From Bacteroidota bacterium (lineage in GTDB: Bacteria > Bacteroidota > Bacteroidia > B-17B0 > Aurantibacillaceae): a stretch of DNA of 64,000 nt. Where the stretch lies: assembly GCA_016702705.1 (NCBI GenBank), contig JADJDM010000002.1, positions 248,001 to 312,000 on the forward strand. The letters run 5' to 3'. Shown here piece by piece: positions 1-10,044 of the stretch (positions are counted from its first letter, which is position 1; each line of letters opens with the position of its first letter). Below the pieces are notes generated by a model that saw only the letters and a program-made list of their open reading frames with translations, had not been told where the DNA came from and made no database searches. The position numbers were made by a program, and so were the translations under genes.

Positions 1-3000
1 AATTAATTGTTGCAGTATTTGTGCCTTGGCCACTTGTAATGGTTGCATCACCAGTAACTGTCCATAAATAAGTACTTCCAATATTATTTGTTACCGAGTA
101 AGTTTCTGCACTTGCATTTTCACAAACAATAAAATCTCCAACCAAAGTTGGAACTATTGGAGCATTAATAATTGTTACGGTAAATGTTGAAGTTGTTCCT
201 GTACCACAGGTTGAATTTTCTACTACACTAATTACTCCACCAGTTGATGCAGTCCAATCTACTGAAATAGTATTCATATCAATTGGAGTACTTGTAATAA
301 CTGCACCAGCGGGCACTGTCCAAGTGTATGTGCTGCCAACATTATTTGTAACGCTGTATAAAGTTGTTGAGCCTGCACACACTGCTAAATCTCCTGTAAT
401 TGGAGGTGTAGTAGGAGTATTACTTACTGCAACAGTTTGTAAATCACTGCCAGTTCCGCAGCCTGTAGTTTCTGTTAAACTAACATCGCCACCAGTTGCA
501 CCAAAATTTACTGTGATTGTATTTGTTCCTTGTCCGCTTGCAATGGTAGCTCCCGCAGGAACTGTCCAAGCATATGTAGAACCTGTTGAACTTACACTAT
601 ATGTAATAGCCGTTGCATTAGGGCAAACAGCAGCTGGACCAACAATTACTGGCGTAATTGGAGTACTAGTAACAGTAACTGCTAATGTTGCATTTGCAGT
701 TCCACAACTTGCAGTTTCTGTAACAGCAACATTTCCACCAGTTGCACCAAAATCAACTGTAATACTATTTGTTCCTTGCCCCGCTGTGATGGTAGCGCCC
801 GCAGGCACCGTCCATGCATAAGTTGAGCCACTAACATTTGGAACAGAATAAGTAACACCCGTTGCATTAGGACACTCAGAATTACTACCTGTTATTGGGC
901 CAGTTGTAACAACACTTGAAACAGTAACTGTAACGCTTACAGTTGTAACACCTGGGCAACCTGGGGAAGTAACAACATAGGTTGATGTTGCAGCTGGAGT
1001 AACGGTAATTGTATTTGTTGTTGCGGTAAATCCAGAAGGACCTGTCCACGAATAACTCGCTCCTCCTGATGCGGTAAGTGTTGTTGATGCTCCTGGGCAA
1101 ATAGTTGGATTGGTAGGAGTAACAGAAATATTTACTAGCGGATTAATTGTAACCGTAATAGGTTGTACAATAAAACAAGTAGGATCTGTTGAGTCTTCAA
1201 CACGAACAAAATAAGTTCCGCTTGCAGAAACAGTTGAAGAACCAAGTGGATTTGCATCCGCAGTTGCATCTGCATTTGTAGCATGATAAGTTAGTAGTGC
1301 AGTACCTGTTCCTGATACTGCAGAAGCTAAATTTATGGTAGAAGGGGCGCAAACAGCAGCGGGATTCGTAATGGTTGCTGTTGGCGGTGTACATCCACTG
1401 CACGGACTTACTGTTACTGTAACACCTTCTGTATAAGTAGGACAACCTGGGTTCGAATTCGAAACAGTTAAATCATAAGTTGTTGTATTAGCAGGGCAAA
1501 CAGTTGGAGTTAATGTATTTGAGTTGGTCATGTTTGTTGTTGGTGACCATGTGTATGTTGCAGGTCCAGTAATAGCAGGGTCATCAAAAGAAATGCTCCA
1601 ACCGCTTAATGTACCAACTCCAATTCCAATTGCCCCAGCATCAAATGAAAGTGTCCAAACACCATTGGGGTTGCAGCCATTTAATCCCGACATCGGTTCG
1701 CTAGGATTCCAAGTCCCACCATTTGGGAATCCTCCACCAAAAGCAGAGCCTCCAACAGGAACAAAGGTGGTGTTATTATAATTTCCAGTTGCTGTGCCGG
1801 CAGGAACCAAGATGATGTTGCATCCGCCAGGAGCAGTTAATGTTACCTCAAAACCACTTGTGTTTAATGCACAAGAAGAGCCAAAAGCCAATGGTACCGC
1901 CATTACAAGGGCAGCCACCAAAATTAGAGCAGAATGAATTTCCCGAAAAATTGAAACCGTTAATTACAACTTCGGTAATTGTTCCATTTGTAATACTAGT
2001 TGTATTTAAACCTTGTACATTAATGTTTACACTCGCACTTCCACCAGTTACTAAATCAAACTCATTGTTTTCAGAAGTTGGAGTTGATGCTGGGCTAATT
2101 ACTTCAACTGCTGTTGCTGTAATGTTTGCACAATCTCCAGTACACACAGTAGCTGGTGTTGCTGTAATATTTACATCAAACTCAGGAGGTAAAACAGTAA
2201 TAGTAATTGTGTTTGTACAAACAGTGCCTGTACCTGTTGTTAATTGTGCAGTATAAGTTGTAGTAGTAGTAGGTGTAACAGGGTTTGGATTTACTCCGCC
2301 TGGGTTTCCTATGCCGTAAGAGTAATTATCGTGTAGCCAAACAACTTGTCCGTTTACATCATTTTGATAAATCTGTACATTATCAATTCCCCAATGGTCG
2401 TAATCTGCACCAGAATCCGCTGTTTGCAACCATCTAATAATTGTATTTCCTGTTATTGCAGCTGGAGGAAGTTCAAAACACCAATTATTCCAATTAACAA
2501 GTTGCGCATCGTTTCCACCGTTTGGGTCAAAATAAGTTATATCTGTCCAAGTTGTTCCACCATCGGTTGAGTATTGTAAAAATACCCCTTCATCTGGTTC
2601 ATCTGGTCCTTCGCAAGGTGCTGAGTTTCCTTGCTCCGCAAATAATAAATCAAAACAAACAGTAACACCAGCAGTTGCTGATGTTAAATTATATGGCGAT
2701 GAAGTTAATATACGAGGAACACTTGTGTTATTATCCATCCAAGCATGCGGAGTTCCATCTGCACCAGCAGGTGAGCATGGATTGGAAAATGAAGTTGCGC
2801 CAGGAGTGGAGCCCCAGCCTGGACCAAAACCACTAGAGTTAAATGTTTCATTTAAAATAACGGTTCCGTTTGATTGTCCAAACGCAGAGAGTGAAACGGA
2901 TTGCCCACAACGAATTGTTGTTGCTGTTGCAGAAGTGCTTACATCACATTGAGAATAAACACTTGAGTAAAAAAGAAAACCGGATAAAAATAGTAATGCT

Positions 3001-3008
3001 TTTTTCAT
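1..3008 (-). CDS. Giant secreted repeat protein (reelin-like, P-domain-like, PKD/Ig-like repeats), 3' end outside window, frameshifted
   Basis: The start is ATG at 3008, directly after the stop of the upstream gene, followed by a signal peptide ending near VYSQ. Residues about 30-210 resemble a reelin/MAM-like module (QYSTDGGTTW, then DHWGIDNVQIY). A P-domain-like module follows (NGVWTLSFDAGAIGIG, LSGWSISF), then tandem Ig/PKD-like units carrying WTVPAGA and GQGTN motifs. Four units are spaced about 245 bp apart between 60 and 820. The frame breaks by one base between about 1860 and 1900: the N-terminal frame runs into a stop at 1848, while the neighbouring frame continues coherently to position 1 with no stop seen. 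This is a cell-surface or secreted adhesin-like protein; a T9SS sorting tail is expected beyond the window but not seen. Its function is otherwise unknown. Confidence 0.8.
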
Positions 3009-3009
3009 G

Positions 3010-3468
3010 TTAATTTTTTTCAATGTTAGTTAGTTGAAATGAATCTAAAGTCTTTTTGATTGTGCCTTTCAGATCTTTTGCAAAAACATAAAATGTTTTG
3101 TCTTTATTTAGTTCAGAAAATTCTTTTACTTCTTTTGCTTTTAATTGCACGCTGAATTTTTTCTCTACTTTATTGCAACCATAACAAACACCATTGTAAA
3201 CAAGGTTCCTGTTAAATAAAATATTAATATTTTGATTGCTTAAATTGGTATAGCGAAAAACCACGCGCTCGTGTTTCATACCGTCTTTTAAACTCTCGTA
3301 GGTTATAATTTTTGATTCAATTTGTATTTGTGCGTCTTTATATTCAACTTTCCAATCAGATTCTATATTTATAAAATTGCATTTTGCAAAGTAGGAAAAT
3401 TCATTTCTGGAATAGGAATGAAAATTAATAGCAAGAATGAAAAATAAGCAGGTAAAAATTTTATTCAT
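3010..3468 (-). CDS. Small secreted protein of unknown function
   Basis: This 152-residue protein has an N-terminal signal peptide (hydrophobic residues 4-18, then NFHSYS). The mature part is rich in beta-type sequence with many Lys and Glu and contains a CYGC pair that could be a disulfide or metal site. I do not recognise the family. Its stop codon is one base from the ATG of the giant repeat protein, so the two are probably co-transcribed and translationally coupled. It could be a periplasmic or surface accessory of that protein; this is inference from position only. Confidence 0.6.
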   Translation of the reverse strand: MNKIFTCLFFILAINFHSYSRNEFSYFAKCNFINIESDWKVEYKDAQIQIESKIITYESLKDGMKHERVVFRYTNLSNQNINILFNRNLVYNGVCYGCNKVEKKFSVQLKAKEVKEFSELNKDKTFYVFAKDLKGTIKKTLDSFQLTNIEKN

Positions 3469-3573
3469 AGTAATATTATTTAACGGTTTATTAATCAGCT
3501 AACTTAAAGCAATCTACAAGGTAAAAAAAATCTGCTAATATGCAAATATCAGCTAGTTACTAAACCGATTCAG

Positions 3574-4338
3574 TTAACAAAAGCCTCTTAATTTGTAGGT
3601 TATAAAACCACTTATTTCATGAATCAAGAGTGTGAATTCATCCAAAGCATGTGAACTAGGAATAAACACATGGTCGAATTCGAACTTGCGAGGCCCACTA
3701 TACCTATCAGTACAAAAGGGGCGAATATTTGTTATTCCAACTTTATTAAAACATCCAATACTTCTACGCATGTGAAAAGATGAGGTGACAAATAAAATTT
3801 TAGACTTAATTTGTAAGCTGTCTAAGATGATTTTAGTGTTCGTGGCATTTTCTCTAGTGTTCTTCGATTCGTTTTCAATAATAATTAATGAATCAGCAAT
3901 GTCCAATTTTAATAAGTATTTTTTTAAGATTGCAGCTTCTTTATGATCTGGATGGTTAATGCTTCCCGAGCCACCGGTGATGATTATTTTCCCAACTTGT
4001 CCGTTTTTTAATAAAGGAAGCACTTGCCATAATCTATCCGCCGAACCACTAAATTCTGGTTTATCCAAACGTGGGTCATAAGAAATCATTCCGCCTAAAA
4101 TTACTGCGTATTCAAATTTTTCAGTCTTTTTTAAATCATCGCTAGTGTATTCCCACATGCGCATGCACTCATCAACAATAAATGAGTTACTGAAAAAATA
4201 AAGTGTGCAAATGGAGATTAAAAACAACTTACGTTTTCTTGTTTCAATTTTTGTTCTCCAGCTCCAAATAAGTAAAACAAACACCCAAGTTAAGGGCATC
4301 AAAATAAAGGCTAATAATTTTGATATATAAAAAAACAT
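3574..4338 (-). CDS. YdcF/SanA/ElyC-like DUF218 membrane protein
   Basis: The 254-residue protein has two N-terminal hydrophobic segments (about 5-25 and 38-52) followed by a DUF218 domain. Visible hallmarks are AVILGG near residue 78, IIITGGSGS near 118, then a conserved Glu-rich turn with ESKNTREN and the distal FVTSSFHMRRS. Relatives (ElyC, SanA, YdcF) are inner-membrane proteins linked to envelope integrity and polysaccharide or peptidoglycan precursor homeostasis; their exact reaction is mostly unknown. It is transcribed divergently from bshA across a 100-bp gap. I am confident of the family but not of the substrate. Confidence 0.85.
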   Translation of the reverse strand: MFFYISKLLAFILMPLTWVFVLLIWSWRTKIETRKRKLFLISICTLYFFSNSFIVDECMRMWEYTSDDLKKTEKFEYAVILGGMISYDPRLDKPEFSGSADRLWQVLPLLKNGQVGKIIITGGSGSINHPDHKEAAILKKYLLKLDIADSLIIIENESKNTRENATNTKIILDSLQIKSKILFVTSSFHMRRSIGCFNKVGITNIRPFCTDRYSGPRKFEFDHVFIPSSHALDEFTLLIHEISGFITYKLRGFC

Positions 4339-4393
4339 TCTTGCAAATATAGTTTTAAAATTAGCTTGTTTTTAAGTTTAAAAAATAATTTAC

Positions 4394-4421
4394 TTGGATG
4401 CTTAATTAAGTGGTAAATTTG
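4394..4421 (+). promoter_or_regulatory. Bacteroidota-type promoter of bshA
   Basis: TTG at 4394-4396 is followed after 17 bp by TAAATTTG at 4414-4421. This fits the Bacteroidota consensus (TTG, then TAnnTTTG). The predicted transcript would start only some 10 bases before the bshA ATG at 4440. Confidence 0.65.
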
Positions 4422-4439
4422 TGTAAATAAAGAAGTAGT

Positions 4440-5588
4440 ATGAAGATAGGTATAGTTTGTTATCCAACATTTGGCGGAAGTGGTGTAGTTGCAACAGAGC
4501 TAGGTAAGGCACTTGCAATAGAAGGGCATCAAGTACATTTTATTGCCTATTCGCAACCATTTAGATTGAATTATTTTAACGAAAATTTATTCTACCACGA
4601 AGTAAGTGTTTCTAATTATCCTTTGTTCGAATACCAACCTTATGAGTCGGCTTTAGCAAGTAAGTTAGTTGATGTAGTGAAATATGAAAAACTTGATTTG
4701 CTTCATGTTCACTATGCTATTCCTCATGCATCGGCAGCATTAATGGCAAAGCAAATTTTAGCGAAACAAGGAATTGACATCCCATTTATTACAACCTTGC
4801 ATGGTACAGATATAACATTAGTTGGTAAAGATCCATCTTTTGAACCCGTGATTAAATACTCGATTGAAGAGAGTGATATTGTTACTGCTGTTTCAGAAAG
4901 TTTAAAAAAGGATACTTATGATATTTTTAAAACAGAAAAGCCAATTGAAGTAGTGCCTAATTTCATTAATATGGATGAGTACACTATTATTTGCGAAACA
5001 CATAAATGTCAAAAAAATCATTATGCACCCAATGGAGAAAAAATATTAATACACGTTTCTAACTTTAGAGCAGTAAAACGAGTTGAAGATGTGTTGCGTG
5101 TATTTGATAAAGTTAGAAAAGAAATTCCAGCTAAATTAATTTTGGTTGGCGACGGACCAGAAAGAGGAAATATAGAAAAATTGTGCAGAGAATTGGATAC
5201 ATGTAAGGATATTTATTCATTAGGAAAAATAATTGACCCGAAGGAAATTTTGAGCATTGGTGATTTATTTATTTTGCCTTCAGAAACAGAAAGCTTTGGT
5301 TTAGCTGCATTAGAAGCAATGGCAATGAAAATGCCTGTTATATCAACTAACACGGGAGGTTTGCCCGAAGTAAATGAGCACGGAATTACTGGTTATTTAA
5401 GTAATGTTGGTGAAGTAGAGGATATGGCTAAGAATGCTGTACAACTATTAAAAAACGATGAACTATTCGCTAAGCTAAAAGCAAACGCTTTTGAAAAGGC
5501 AATGCAGTTTGATATTAAAAATATTTTACCGCAATACGAAATACTATATAATCGTGTGGTTAAAAAGAAGGAATTAGTAAATAAATAA
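4440..5588 (+). CDS. bshA: N-acetyl-alpha-D-glucosaminyl L-malate synthase (bacillithiol synthesis)
   Basis: This 382-residue GT-B fold glycosyltransferase joins GlcNAc from UDP-GlcNAc to L-malate, the first step of bacillithiol synthesis. The N-terminus (MKIGIVCYPTFGGSGVVA) is the BshA signature. The acceptor-side region LHVHYAIPHA and the TTLHGTDITLVG stretch follow. The donor-side half has the GT4 features GDGPERG, the PSETESFGLAALEAMA nucleotide-sugar motif and NTGGLPEV. Length is normal for BshA. It lies in a probable operon with the M23 peptidase gene seven bases downstream, and a good promoter precedes it. bshB and bshC are not in the window. Confidence 0.95.
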   Translation: MKIGIVCYPTFGGSGVVATELGKALAIEGHQVHFIAYSQPFRLNYFNENLFYHEVSVSNYPLFEYQPYESALASKLVDVVKYEKLDLLHVHYAIPHASAALMAKQILAKQGIDIPFITTLHGTDITLVGKDPSFEPVIKYSIEESDIVTAVSESLKKDTYDIFKTEKPIEVVPNFINMDEYTIICETHKCQKNHYAPNGEKILIHVSNFRAVKRVEDVLRVFDKVRKEIPAKLILVGDGPERGNIEKLCRELDTCKDIYSLGKIIDPKEILSIGDLFILPSETESFGLAALEAMAMKMPVISTNTGGLPEVNEHGITGYLSNVGEVEDMAKNAVQLLKNDELFAKLKANAFEKAMQFDIKNILPQYEILYNRVVKKKELVNK

Positions 5589-5595
5589 GATTGAT

Positions 5596-7266
5596 TTGAA
5601 ACAAGTTTTATATACCATACTTTTTGTTTTTTGTAGCAGTTTAGTCATTGCTCAGAAAGATTTGCATTATCCTTTAGATAAAATGGTTGTTACAGGTAAC
5701 TATGGAGAAATACGTCCAAATCATTTTCATGCAGGCTTGGATTTAAGAACCGATCCTTCTAAAAACCTTCCTATCTATAGCATTCAGGATGGATATGTTT
5801 CGCGTGTAAAAGTATCAACAAGCGGTTACGGTAAAATAATTTATATAACACATCCAGGAGGTTACGTAAGTGCTTATGCTCATCAACATCATTTTGCAGA
5901 TAAGATTGCAAAGTATATGTCGGCAAAACAAGCGGAACAAGAAACCTTTGAATTGGAATTGTATCCAGGGAAAGATGAATTGATTGTGAAAAAGGGAGAA
6001 GTAATTGGTTATACAGGAAACACAGGTAGTTCACAAGCCCCGCATTTGCATTTCGAAATTAGAGATGAACTTACAGAAGCACCAATAAATCCATATTTGC
6101 ATTTTGAATTAAAAGATAGTGTTGCCCCTGTGCTCGAAGGCCTTTACTTTTTTAATACAACGGATATGAATCATCCAATCGTGATTGAGAAGAAAAAAGT
6201 ATCGGATGCTGGAAAAACAAAGTCTAAAAAAGGCGGGGCAATAGAGAAGGAATTGACTTTAACGGATACCTTCCGCCTCCCTGAGTGCTCAGGCTTTGGA
6301 TTTGCTGCTTATGATCAACATGTTAAAAACGGAAATAAAAATCAAATTTATACTGCCGAAATTTTAATTGATGGGCAAGCCTATTACAAACATGTGTTTG
6401 ATAGCATTGCATTTGATAAATCGAAATATATAAACTGTTTTACAGTATTGGATAAAGAGTACAAAGGAGATAAAATCCAAAAATGTTTCTTAAGTAAAAA
6501 CGAAGAAATAGGAATGTTTAAGAATGTAAAAAACAACGGAGAATTATTTTTGAAGGATACACTTACTCATAAATTCAAGTTGATTTTAACTGATGCAAAA
6601 GGAAACAAACAAACTACGAGTTATTTTATAAAAAGAAAGAAAAACACTGAGCTTGAGCTACACAAAAAATACAAATACGATTGCTTAAAGGAGTTGGTGT
6701 TTGAGCAAAAGGATATGAAGGTTATATTTTTAGAAAAAACCTTTTTTAATGATTTTGACATGTTTCATTCTTTCGATAAAAAAAGTTCATTAAGTAATGT
6801 AATTAGTTTGCGAAGTGAAAATGCAAATTTGTTTCTACCATGTTCGGTAATGATAAAACCATACAAAGTAAAAATTGATACTTCCAAACTTTGTATTATG
6901 GAAAGTATTACAGGAACATACTGCGGGGCAGAAATTAAAGACGGATACATTTGCGCAACATCTCGCATACTAGGAGATTTTAAAGTTACTTGCGATACTG
7001 TTCCACCAAAAATTACTTTAGCTAAAAAGGGTAAAAAAGCAGTGGGAAAACAACTCGATTTTATAGTTGGCGATAACTTTAGTGGTATTGGAAAATTTAA
7101 ATTTTATATAAATGATAAGTGGTATTATAGCGAGTATGAAAGTAAACAACATAAGATTACTTATTTGTTTGATGAAAATACTCCAAAACAGAGTTCTACC
7201 TACAAATTGAAGGTTTGGGATAAAAGAGGTAATTTAACTGAGTATTCGGGCACGATTAATCAATAA
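5596..7266 (+). CDS. Secreted M23 family (LytM) metallopeptidase
   Basis: This 556-residue protein begins at a TTG codon seven bases after bshA and has a signal peptide ending near VIAQ. A LytM zinc peptidase domain covers about residues 25-175. HFHAGLD (H45, D49) and the distal PHLHFE pair supply the usual zinc ligands and catalytic His. Such enzymes cut peptidoglycan cross-bridges in the periplasm. The remaining 380 residues form a beta-rich, Lys-rich tail of unknown role (Ig-like turns near residue 470 onward, such as SGIGKFKFYIND). Zinc ligands are intact, so it is probably an active endopeptidase rather than an inactive activator. Confidence 0.9.
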   Translation: MKQVLYTILFVFCSSLVIAQKDLHYPLDKMVVTGNYGEIRPNHFHAGLDLRTDPSKNLPIYSIQDGYVSRVKVSTSGYGKIIYITHPGGYVSAYAHQHHFADKIAKYMSAKQAEQETFELELYPGKDELIVKKGEVIGYTGNTGSSQAPHLHFEIRDELTEAPINPYLHFELKDSVAPVLEGLYFFNTTDMNHPIVIEKKKVSDAGKTKSKKGGAIEKELTLTDTFRLPECSGFGFAAYDQHVKNGNKNQIYTAEILIDGQAYYKHVFDSIAFDKSKYINCFTVLDKEYKGDKIQKCFLSKNEEIGMFKNVKNNGELFLKDTLTHKFKLILTDAKGNKQTTSYFIKRKKNTELELHKKYKYDCLKELVFEQKDMKVIFLEKTFFNDFDMFHSFDKKSSLSNVISLRSENANLFLPCSVMIKPYKVKIDTSKLCIMESITGTYCGAEIKDGYICATSRILGDFKVTCDTVPPKITLAKKGKKAVGKQLDFIVGDNFSGIGKFKFYINDKWYYSEYESKQHKITYLFDENTPKQSSTYKLKVWDKRGNLTEYSGTINQ

Positions 7267-7318
7267 ATTTGGTTGCGTAAAACCTTTTGCTTTAATTAGC
7301 ACCACTAAACTAAAACCA

Positions 7319-8815
7319 ATGATAAAGACTTTACTACTTATTGCAACACTTTTTGCGTTTACTAATGGGTTTTCGCAAACATATACATCAACAACTATTA
7401 TTGGAGGAACTTCCACAGGGGTAAATGCATTGTCAAATCCTGTGGCTTTTGATGTATCTTCTGATGGGAGGTTTTTTATTACCCAAAAGGGAGGTGTTAA
7501 TGGTATGGCTACAAATGCAATTATAAAAGTGTGTACTGCTGGCCCAACTTCGCAAGGAACTTTACTTAGTAATTTTTATGATTTAACTGATTCGTGTAAT
7601 AGTGGTTTTGAACGTGGTTTGTTAGGAATAGAGTTAGATCCAGATTTTGATAACAACCATTATGTTTATGTGTATTATAATCACAATTATAATAATGATG
7701 AGCGTATTCGTATCGTAAGATTTACAGAGGTTTCGAATTTAGGAACAAATCCAACTATAATATTCGATTTGGATGTTTCAAATACAATTCCAGGTAATCA
7801 CGTTGGCGGTAATTTACATTTTAGACCATCAGAGCCGAGTAAAATTTATTTCACGATTGGGGATTTAGCTCACGAGCAAGATGATCCAATACTTAATTAT
7901 GCAAACAAAATAACTAATCCTTACGGTAAAGTGTTACGTATTAATAGAGATGGTTCTGTACCAACAGATAATCCTTATTATGATGATGGCAATCCTTTAG
8001 CAACAAATTGCGATTGGATTTGGAGCTATGGTCATCGTAATCCATTCGATTTTTGTTTCAGTCCAGTAAGTGATAGTATGTATGTATCGGAAAATGGTTG
8101 GAATACTTGGGATGAAACAAACATAATTCATCGTGGTGCTTTTTACGGCTGGGCAAATTGCGAAGGAAATTATGTTAATAGTTCAACAACTGACCCTTGT
8201 ATTACACCAAATGCTGTTGCACCAATTGGTACTTGGGGAATTCCGCTTCCTGCAATTACAGGAATTGTTTATTACTCGGGGGCAGCTTGGCCTGCTTTAG
8301 ATAACCATATAATTATTGCAGATAATGATTATGGTAGAATCTACGATTGTACTTTAGGAAATGCTCCTGCTTATGATGTGATTACCAGTCGCGTTCAATT
8401 AGGTGATTTAACTACTTCGGGTGGATTAACTACTTTGAAACAAAGTGATGATGGTTGTATTTTTGCCATGAAAGGTGGTTATACTGCAAGTGGTGCTATT
8501 TATAAAGTTTGTCCGCTAGGGTTTGGATTAAAAGAAAATGGTTCGGTGTTAGCTTCACTAAGCGCTTTTCCAAATCCAGCAACTAGTAATTTTTCTCTTG
8601 AATTTTATTTAACTGTAAGCAGAGAAATTACTGTTGAACTAACTGATATTACTGGCCGCGTTGTGATGACAAAAAAAATGGACGCCGCATTTGGAACAAA
8701 TAATTTACAGTTTGATTTAAAACAAAAATCAATTGAAGGTGGAATTTATTTTGTGCGATTAATTGATACGAAAGCAAATCAAAATTTAGGAAATACAAAA
8801 ATAATTATAGAGTAA
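7319..8815 (+). CDS. Secreted PQQ-type sugar dehydrogenase-like beta-propeller with T9SS tail
   Basis: The 498-residue protein has a signal peptide ending near GFSQ. The central 370 residues resemble the soluble glucose/aldose dehydrogenase propeller (GSDH family): FERGLLGIELDPDF, NHVGGNLHFRP, NPYGKVLRINRDG and WSYGHRNPFDF are characteristic. Family members oxidise sugars with PQQ and calcium, although several related propellers are non-enzymatic. The last 85 residues form a type A T9SS sorting domain (FPNPATSNFSLEF, then DITGRVV and GIYFVRLID), so export by the SprA-containing secretion system is expected. No PQQ synthesis genes are visible here. Confidence 0.88.
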   Translation: MIKTLLLIATLFAFTNGFSQTYTSTTIIGGTSTGVNALSNPVAFDVSSDGRFFITQKGGVNGMATNAIIKVCTAGPTSQGTLLSNFYDLTDSCNSGFERGLLGIELDPDFDNNHYVYVYYNHNYNNDERIRIVRFTEVSNLGTNPTIIFDLDVSNTIPGNHVGGNLHFRPSEPSKIYFTIGDLAHEQDDPILNYANKITNPYGKVLRINRDGSVPTDNPYYDDGNPLATNCDWIWSYGHRNPFDFCFSPVSDSMYVSENGWNTWDETNIIHRGAFYGWANCEGNYVNSSTTDPCITPNAVAPIGTWGIPLPAITGIVYYSGAAWPALDNHIIIADNDYGRIYDCTLGNAPAYDVITSRVQLGDLTTSGGLTTLKQSDDGCIFAMKGGYTASGAIYKVCPLGFGLKENGSVLASLSAFPNPATSNFSLEFYLTVSREITVELTDITGRVVMTKKMDAAFGTNNLQFDLKQKSIEGGIYFVRLIDTKANQNLGNTKIIIE

Positions 8816-8848
8816 TTAAGTTTTTAAATTGCACTGAAGTGCTTGCAG

Positions 8849-9979
8849 CTATTTTTCAATTTGTTGAATGATACTTGCAAGCACTTTTTTTTCTTCCTGC
8901 CAATTGTTTTCTAATTTGGCTTTTTTAGTGTTCTCTTTCCAAGTATTATAATTAGTGGAGTTCAGCATCTCTTCTATTTTTGAAGCAATGTGCTTTGGCT
9001 CGTGTGATTGAATAAAATCACCGATGTTGTACGCGTCAATAACAGCTTTAATTTCAGGTAATGGAGTTGATAAAATAGGAACACTAGCATTTATAAAATC
9101 GAATAATTTATTGGGTAAACTAAAATGATAATTGATGTTATTGTCTTTGTCGATAGTTAAGCCCAAATCAACATTTGCAGTATAATGATACAATTCATCA
9201 GCAGGCATTTTACCTTTTATGAAAACTTTATTTTCTAATTTTAATTCCTTTACCATTTGCTTTAGTTGTTCAATAACATCGCCACCACCAATAATGTAAA
9301 GCACTGCATCATTTATGTATTGAAAAGCTTCTACTGTTTCTTCTGCGCCGCGTTGTATGTTAATGCCTGAGCCTTGTATTAAAACTATTTTTTTATCTGT
9401 AGGTAATCCAAGTTCTTCGCGGGATTTAATTTTAGTTATTGTAGGAGGGTTACCAATGTTTCTGACAACATTAAATTTCACCTTGTATTTCTCTTCAAAC
9501 CAATTAGCGATACTTTTATTTACTGTGATGCAGTATTTTAATTTTGGTACAATGCTTTTTTCAACCTTTTCCCAAATGCGTTTTTTTGTTGGAGTATGAA
9601 CAAGTTCGGGTACTTCACAAAATAGTTCATGACTGTCGTAAATCAAAGTTGCCCCGCTTAATTTTTTGTTGAGGTAGTTGGGTAAAAGTGTATCCAAGTC
9701 GTTTGAAAATAAAACAGTTTTCTTTTTAAATAATAGAAAAAAGAAAAGCCTTATTTGAAAAGTAGCATAAAAGGGAACGCCTTTTTCAAATAGTAATTTC
9801 ATTCGTTTTGTTTTATAGGGGCGAGCAGGCAAATCAATGCTGTCGCGCTTTTTTCTCCCTACCAAAAGCACCTCGTAACCATGCTCATGAAACACCATGC
9901 AGGTTTTATGAACCCGTTGGTCGGTAAGTAAATCGTTAATTACCGAAACAATTACGCGCTTATGTGGTGCTTTTGTCAA
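8849..9979 (-). CDS. Group 1/4 family glycosyltransferase
   Basis: This 376-residue cytoplasmic GT-B enzyme starts at TTG 9979. The N-terminal acceptor domain begins RVIVSVINDLLTDQRVHK and includes SNDLDTLLPN and YDSHELFCEVPEL. The C-terminal donor domain begins near 190 with VLIQGSGINIQRG, followed by IIGGGD and the LPNKLFDFINASVPIL segment typical of GT4 donor binding. It probably acts in surface polysaccharide or glycolipid synthesis; donor and acceptor cannot be told. It stands alone, convergent with the propeller gene and divergent from murB. Confidence 0.85.
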   Translation of the reverse strand: MTKAPHKRVIVSVINDLLTDQRVHKTCMVFHEHGYEVLLVGRKKRDSIDLPARPYKTKRMKLLFEKGVPFYATFQIRLFFFLLFKKKTVLFSNDLDTLLPNYLNKKLSGATLIYDSHELFCEVPELVHTPTKKRIWEKVEKSIVPKLKYCITVNKSIANWFEEKYKVKFNVVRNIGNPPTITKIKSREELGLPTDKKIVLIQGSGINIQRGAEETVEAFQYINDAVLYIIGGGDVIEQLKQMVKELKLENKVFIKGKMPADELYHYTANVDLGLTIDKDNNINYHFSLPNKLFDFINASVPILSTPLPEIKAVIDAYNIGDFIQSHEPKHIASKIEEMLNSTNYNTWKENTKKAKLENNWQEEKKVLASIIQQIEK

Positions 9980-10044
9980 TTAAATTGTGAATAGATTGCT
10001 AAAATACAGGTTTTTACTGAACCTAGGAATCTTAATTTTGATGT

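Noticed and set aside
324..821. Plus-strand frame of 165 codons with repeated sequence
   Set aside because: It is the antisense shadow of the repeat protein on the minus strand, whose translation gives coherent Ig-like units.
1840..2256. Plus-strand frame of 138 codons
   Set aside because: Antisense to the coherent minus-strand giant protein; no ribosome site or family pattern.
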